In this document: positions 56,041 to 59,799 of the stretch, piece after piece
Numbering within the stretch: the first letter of the stretch is position 1
Layout: every line of letters begins with the position of its first letter
DNA from: Planctomycetota bacterium
GTDB lineage: Bacteria; Planctomycetota; Planctomycetia; Gemmatales; HRBIN36
Reading direction: 5' to 3'
DNA: 59,799 nt
Assembly: GCA_014584395.1 (NCBI GenBank)
Contig: JACTMY010000006.1
Coordinates: forward strand, 1-59,799
The notes under the pieces: generated by a model
What the model was told of the DNA's origin: nothing
Database searches by the model: none
Seen by the model: only the letters and a program-made list of their open reading frames with translations
Made by a program: the position numbers and the translations under genes

Positions 56041-56942
56041 AAGCATCCGCTGCCACATGCTGCCTGATTCTCGCCCTTGGCCTGTCGGCAAATGCTGCGC
56101 GCGGCCAGGACAAGGGGCTGGCCGCGAAGTACCCGAAGGACGTCGGCATCGGCCGTGACAAGGCGGTGCTGTTCCACGATGACTTTGAAGAGGGCAATGT
56201 CGGTGCGGCGTGGGACGAGGTCAACCGCCGCAAGGGCCGCGGAGCGACCGACGACGCCGAACCCGTGGAGGCCGAGACGGACAAGGACATCGCCCGGGGC
56301 AAGCGCTCGGCCAAAGTTCAACTCCGCAAGGACGGCCACGAGGACGTGACCTTCGTCAAGTGGCTCAAGCCCGGCCACGACGAACTCTACATGCGCTACT
56401 ACGTCCGCTACGGCAAGGACTACGGCTACCACGGCCACGGAGGCAGTGGATTCATGGCTGACGCCGGCAAGGGCGGCTTCAAGGGGGCGGGCAAGGCCCC
56501 GGACGGCGACAAGTTCTTCTGGGCGACACTGGAGCCGATCGGCCCGCGTGGCGACTTCGACCCGCCGGGCGCGCTGATCTTCTACGCCTACTGGTGGAAG
56601 ATGAAGGCCGACGGACGCGGCAACTACTGGGGCAACTGGTTCCGGCCGAAGCCCGACCAGGTGCCAAAGCGGGAAACCTGGGTGTGCGTCGAGTGGCGGG
56701 TGAAGGCGAACACGGCGGGCAAGGACGACGGCGAACTGGACTGCTGGATCGAGGGCAAGAAGTGCGGCGAGTTCCGCGACATCAACTGGCGGTCCACCAA
56801 CGCGTTGAAGGTGAACAAGGTGCAACTCTCGCTCTGGCTGGAGCCGGCCGGCTACACCCGAGCCGGCGGCGGCACGACCCGCACCGTCTGGTACGACGAC
56901 GTGGTCGTGGCCACCCAGTACATCGGCCCGAAGTCGGAATGA
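56037..56942 (+). CDS. Secreted jelly-roll protein, polysaccharide-lyase-like
   Basis: 301 residues with a signal peptide (MKASAATCCLILALGLSANA). The body is beta-rich: AVLFHDDFEEGNVGAAWDEV, DELYMRYYVRYGKDYGYHGH, GALIFYAYWWKMKADGRGNY, WVCVEWRVKANTAGKDDGEL, RTVWYDDVVVATQYIGPK, a concanavalin-like sandwich as in polysaccharide lyases. The ATG overlaps the altered ImmA stop by ATGA, which may be a by-product of the damage there. The substrate is not known. Confidence 0.75.
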   Translation: MKASAATCCLILALGLSANAARGQDKGLAAKYPKDVGIGRDKAVLFHDDFEEGNVGAAWDEVNRRKGRGATDDAEPVEAETDKDIARGKRSAKVQLRKDGHEDVTFVKWLKPGHDELYMRYYVRYGKDYGYHGHGGSGFMADAGKGGFKGAGKAPDGDKFFWATLEPIGPRGDFDPPGALIFYAYWWKMKADGRGNYWGNWFRPKPDQVPKRETWVCVEWRVKANTAGKDDGELDCWIEGKKCGEFRDINWRSTNALKVNKVQLSLWLEPAGYTRAGGGTTRTVWYDDVVVATQYIGPKSE

Positions 56943-57032
56943 CGCCTTTCACGGAGCCGAGCGGCACCTCCACGACGGCGACGAACCCAGCCCCTGGCAA
57001 GAGATCGACATCCGCCTGATGGAGGACCAAGC

Positions 57033-57580
57033 ATGAAGATCGAACTGTGGACGATCAGCGACGTGACGCCGTACCCCGGCAACCCGCGGCTCAACGACGA
57101 CGCCGTCGACGCCGTGGCCGCCAGCCTGAGGGAGTTCGGCTTCCGCCAGCCGATCGTGGTGGACGGCGAGGGCGTCATCGTCTGCGGCCACACCCGGTAC
57201 AAGGCCGCGCTCAAGCTGGGTCTGGAAAAGGTGCCGGTGCATGTGGCCACTGATCTGATGCCCGAGCAGATCCGCGCCTACCGCATCGCCGACAACCAGA
57301 CCGCCTCGCTGGCGACCTGGAACTACGACCTGCTGCCGATCGACCATTCGGCGAGCCGTGGGTGCTAGCCCACGGTTTCAACTACGACCTCGGCCTGCTC
57401 GGGTTCGACCCGGACGAACTGGCCCGCCTGCTCGACCCGACGGTGAAGGACGGGTTGACCGACCCCGACCAGGTGCCCGCACCGCCGGACGCGGCGATCA
57501 CCCAACCGGGCGACCTGTGGGTCCTCGGCAACCATCGCCTGCTCTGCGGCGACGCAGGCAAGCCGGTGAAGGTGGAGTAA
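57033..57580 (+). pseudogene. ParB-domain DNA methyltransferase, interrupted and truncated
   Basis: Frame one (57033-57368) has a ParB/Srx-type N-terminal domain: VTPYPGNPRLNDDAVDAVAA, SLREFGFRQPIVVDGEGVIV, CGHTRYKAALKLGLEKVPVH. It ends in DHSASRGC at a palindrome. Frame two (from 57362) continues NYDLGLLGFDPDELARLLDP, PDAAITQPGDLWVLGNHRLL and CGDAGKP, the bridge to the methylase domain of phage-type ParB-methyltransferases, and stops at 57580 with no methylase. GGAGG precedes the ATG. The gene cannot give a working methylase. Confidence 0.75.
57345..57378. repeat. REP-like palindrome inside the ParB-methylase gene
   Basis: CCGTGGG (57356-57362), loop TGCTAG, CCCACGG (57369-57375), within GGCGAGCCGTGGGTGCTAGC and the following CCACGGTTT. 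Planctomycete genomes carry many such units (from memory). It lies exactly where the two frames of the gene separate. Confidence 0.55.
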
Positions 57581-57673
57581 CTGTATCCTGCTGTTGTCCC
57601 TGCTGGTCAGACCGAAACTTGATGAGTCCCATTGTGGCTCCAACTCAATTCACATCACAGTTCGGGACAACGA

Positions 57674-58975
57674 TTATTTCTTCAGCGGAGCTTTTTGTGC
57701 GGGTGACAGTAAGTTGTTTGGTTTCGACCATTTCACCCGACCAACCCAGGTCGTGCCGTCGGCTCCTCGCGGATGGGGGCGTGTGCCCGCTTGGGGATCG
57801 ACCAGTCGAGAAATGAACTCGGAGTCCGTCACCCACGACTCGTGTTCCGTGATTGCCGCGGCACCATGATTCCCAAGCATCGCTCCGCGTTCAGGTAACA
57901 ATACTTGTTCCGTCCGACGAATCACCTGAAGCGTCTCGGGGTTCACTTGCGCGATAAACATCGGGGCACGATGGCGAGGGATGTGGTCGTTGTTCGCCCC
58001 CTTGCGGGTGTAGACGAGGAACAACCCGTCGCTATGCCCCAGCCAATGAGCTTGCGTGTTGTAGCTGCCTAGCTCTTTGCCGTCGTCGAAGGTCCAGACC
58101 TTAGGCTTCGCATACGTCAGGCCATCGTCGCTTGTGGTGACGTAAGCGGCCTGATCGTTGCGCAGTGTCAGATAGTACTTACCTTGGAATTTCGCGATGG
58201 AAGGTTCGGCGAAGCCTCGGCCACCTTTGATGGCCAATTCCGTGCCATGACGCAGATACTTCATCGTCTCGCCGTCGAAACTGCATTTCAGCACGGTCGC
58301 TTGGTAGTCTCCACCCGACTTCGGTTGAAATTGCACCGGAACCAGCAGTGTGCCATCCGGCTCCACGAGCCACTGGGAACTGCCACTGCCGCAGCGGTAG
58401 AATTTATCCTCGGTATGGGGGATCTCCAGTTCCTTCCAGCCCGACCAGCGATTGGTTTTCGGATCGTAAGTGGCGTATGACGTTTCATATGATCGGGGCA
58501 GTTTTTCCAGAGAGCCGAAGTCACCCGTCGGTGTGTAAAGTATTTTGGCACCGATGACAAGCAATTTGCCAGTCTGGGGGTGCCAGCCGGGGGTGGTATC
58601 GATCACGGCGACCGTGATGTTGTCACCTTGCTTTCGCCACGCCAGCTCGGGAATGGCCACCGGTTTGGTCCACGTTTGGCCGAGGTCTTCGGTGCGTATG
58701 AAATACAGCCCCGAGTAGTGGTCGTTGGCTTCGAGATGCTTCATCAGTGTGACGATGACCGCCGGTTTGCCATCTTTGCCCGCACCGGGAATCGCGGCTG
58801 GCCGGGGATGGAACCAGCAAAAATTGGGGCTGAGTTCCTGTACTGCGACCTCGGCTTTGACGGTGAACGGCACGAGTGTTGGTTCGGCGGCCTGTATCAT
58901 GAACCCGAAAAAGTTGCCCACCATCACCACGGTACATCTCAGCAATACAGAATTAAGACTCGTCCGCTTTTTCAT
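57674..58975 (-). CDS. Secreted sialidase-like (BNR-repeat) protein
   Basis: 433 residues from the ATG at 58975 (MKKRTSLNSVLLRCTVVMVG), which has GGAGGAG nine bases upstream. The longer frame from 58990 would use that ribosome-binding site as coding. After the signal peptide comes a six-bladed propeller with BNR-like turns: FIRTEDLGQTWTKPVAIPEL, CGSGSSQWLVEPDGTLLVPV, RGFAEPSIAKFQGKYYLTLR, YVTTSDDGLTYAKPKVWTFD, ESWVTDSEFISRLVDP. It probably releases terminal sugars; the substrate is unknown. Confidence 0.85.
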   Translation of the reverse strand: MKKRTSLNSVLLRCTVVMVGNFFGFMIQAAEPTLVPFTVKAEVAVQELSPNFCWFHPRPAAIPGAGKDGKPAVIVTLMKHLEANDHYSGLYFIRTEDLGQTWTKPVAIPELAWRKQGDNITVAVIDTTPGWHPQTGKLLVIGAKILYTPTGDFGSLEKLPRSYETSYATYDPKTNRWSGWKELEIPHTEDKFYRCGSGSSQWLVEPDGTLLVPVQFQPKSGGDYQATVLKCSFDGETMKYLRHGTELAIKGGRGFAEPSIAKFQGKYYLTLRNDQAAYVTTSDDGLTYAKPKVWTFDDGKELGSYNTQAHWLGHSDGLFLVYTRKGANNDHIPRHRAPMFIAQVNPETLQVIRRTEQVLLPERGAMLGNHGAAAITEHESWVTDSEFISRLVDPQAGTRPHPRGADGTTWVGRVKWSKPNNLLSPAQKAPLKK

Positions 58976-59458
58976 GATGAACTCCTCCAACCCGCGGTAA
59001 ATTGATTATCAGATATTCTTCACGAAGTGACCAAGACCGAGGGAAACCGCAAGTTTGGACTTACTCGTGAGGTTGCCACGCTAAACGCGAAACGCACTTC
59101 AGCCACCGATTGCAGTTGACCCCTTTTCGTTTCCGACCCCACTATGATATTTGAGATTGATCGTCGGAGAGCTGATCCTGAGCCGTTGCCGGTTCAACCC
59201 CCGCTTTCACATGGCGACTGCGTCGCCAGGGCAATCAGCGTCCGGAGTATCTGACAGCTCATTTCGATCATCACCCTAGTCGTCATCGGTGCGCCGGTCG
59301 TGTCCAAACCTTGGGACGTCGGCCTTCTTGTCCGGGATGCTGCTCTTCTTCGTGGTCGTCTTCTTGGTCGCGGTCATGGTCGTGGTCCTCGCATCGGGGT
59401 TGTGGCTGCCTTCCTCAGGCGGCGGGAGGCCGCGACCCGCTCACGCGGTTTTCGGCTC
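58976..59458. other. Intergenic region
   Basis: 483 bases with no gene I can support. It contains the sialidase promoter region and a G/T-rich stretch (59340-59400) that gives only low-complexity frames such as CSSSWSSSWSRSWSW. Confidence 0.5.
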
Positions 59459-59686
59459 TCACCCCGGTTGGCGGTCGAGGAAGGTCACCACCTGGAGCAG
59501 CAGGGCGTTGACGGGGTTGATGTCGCCAACGTGGCCCCAGTGGATTGGGTGGTCGTCGTCGCCCGGCGCGGGCATGTCCTGCAGCAGGTCGGCGATCCGG
59601 TCGAGCAGGTCGCGGGCGACCAGGTGCGAGTTCTCGTAGGCGGCCTCGGCGGTCAGCTTCGGCTTCGGGGTCTTGCGGGGTTCCAT
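59459..59686 (-). CDS. Small hypothetical protein
   Basis: 75 residues: ENSHLVARDLLDRIADLLQD and MPAPGDDDHPIHWGHVGDIN are, from memory, typical of a small protein in planctomycete phage-like clusters. GGAGG lies nine bases before the ATG. Function unknown. Beyond it (59687-59799) nothing else is visible. Confidence 0.65.
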   Translation of the reverse strand: MEPRKTPKPKLTAEAAYENSHLVARDLLDRIADLLQDMPAPGDDDHPIHWGHVGDINPVNALLLQVVTFLDRQPG

Positions 59687-59799
59687 GTTCGGGCCTCCGG
59701 TGATGATGTTCGCGTGTTCATCAACGCGCTGTCACAGTTACCTCCGGTCCGCCCGACAGGGAAGCGCAGAAGGCGAGGATTCCGGCTGGTTTTTCAGGG

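Overview
The window looks like a chromosomal segment of a planctomycete, most likely of the Gemmata lineage. The evidence is a PSCyt/DUF1549-DUF1553 cytochrome protein next to a WD40-cytochrome fusion, an ECF sigma factor beside a giant alpha-2-macroglobulin, a GldA/GldF/GldG/DUF4340 transporter operon, and a tmRNA whose tag reads AETQYALAA (from memory close to the Gemmata tag; not checked). There are no rRNA or tRNA genes and no CRISPR array.

Layout. (1) 1-2.3 kb is a decayed island beside ssrA (tmRNA, minus strand). It holds an intact Imm1-like immunity gene, a frameshifted SCP1.201/DddA-type deaminase toxin fragment and a dead tyrosine integrase. (2) 2.3-36.6 kb is host-like: a secreted GH2 glycosidase, B12-dependent ribonucleotide reductase, a small gene with an in-frame TGA, pyrF behind three secreted or cytochrome-type proteins, a small secretory pair, the sigma/A2M pair, a four-gene ABC/Gld-like operon, a TPR protein and a polytopic membrane protein. 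(3) 36.6-39.2 kb is a probable DNA-damage cassette: a Y-family polymerase, a short aberrant SRAP protein and a canonical SRAP/YedK protein behind a strong promoter with tandem operator-like 10-mers. (4) 39.2-43.5 kb is a gene graveyard. Truncated SRPBCC, glycosyltransferase, metallophosphoesterase and serine-recombinase pieces surround small intact operons (ArsR-AHSA1; TfoX-membrane protein-cupin).

(5) 43.5-56.0 kb is a composite anti-phage island: SNF2 helicase, four-helix-bundle protein, Mod-type N6-adenine methyltransferase, AAA ATPase, DUF4276 Toprim-like protein, Res-type helicase-nuclease, XRE regulator and ImmA/IrrE protease. From the ATPase onward each start codon overlaps the previous stop (TAATG or ATGA). 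The plausible logic is modification by Mod, restriction by Res and the SNF2 motor, an ATPase/Toprim abortive module inserted between Mod and Res, and XRE/ImmA control. Six arrays of the heptamer GGTTTCA or its complement TGAAACC lie in the island. Two bracket the four-helix-bundle gene exactly between helicase stop and Mod start, and four lie in frame inside Mod. Both internal CCTGAAA-strand arrays carry the same base change that turns an in-frame TGA into TGT. The Mod recognition domain is much more AT-rich than its flanks, suggesting domain replacement.

(6) 56.0-59.8 kb carries secreted catabolic proteins (a lyase-like fold and a sialidase-like BNR protein), a ParB-methyltransferase pseudogene broken at a REP-like palindrome, and a small hypothetical gene.

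Family names come from motif recognition only; no searches were run.
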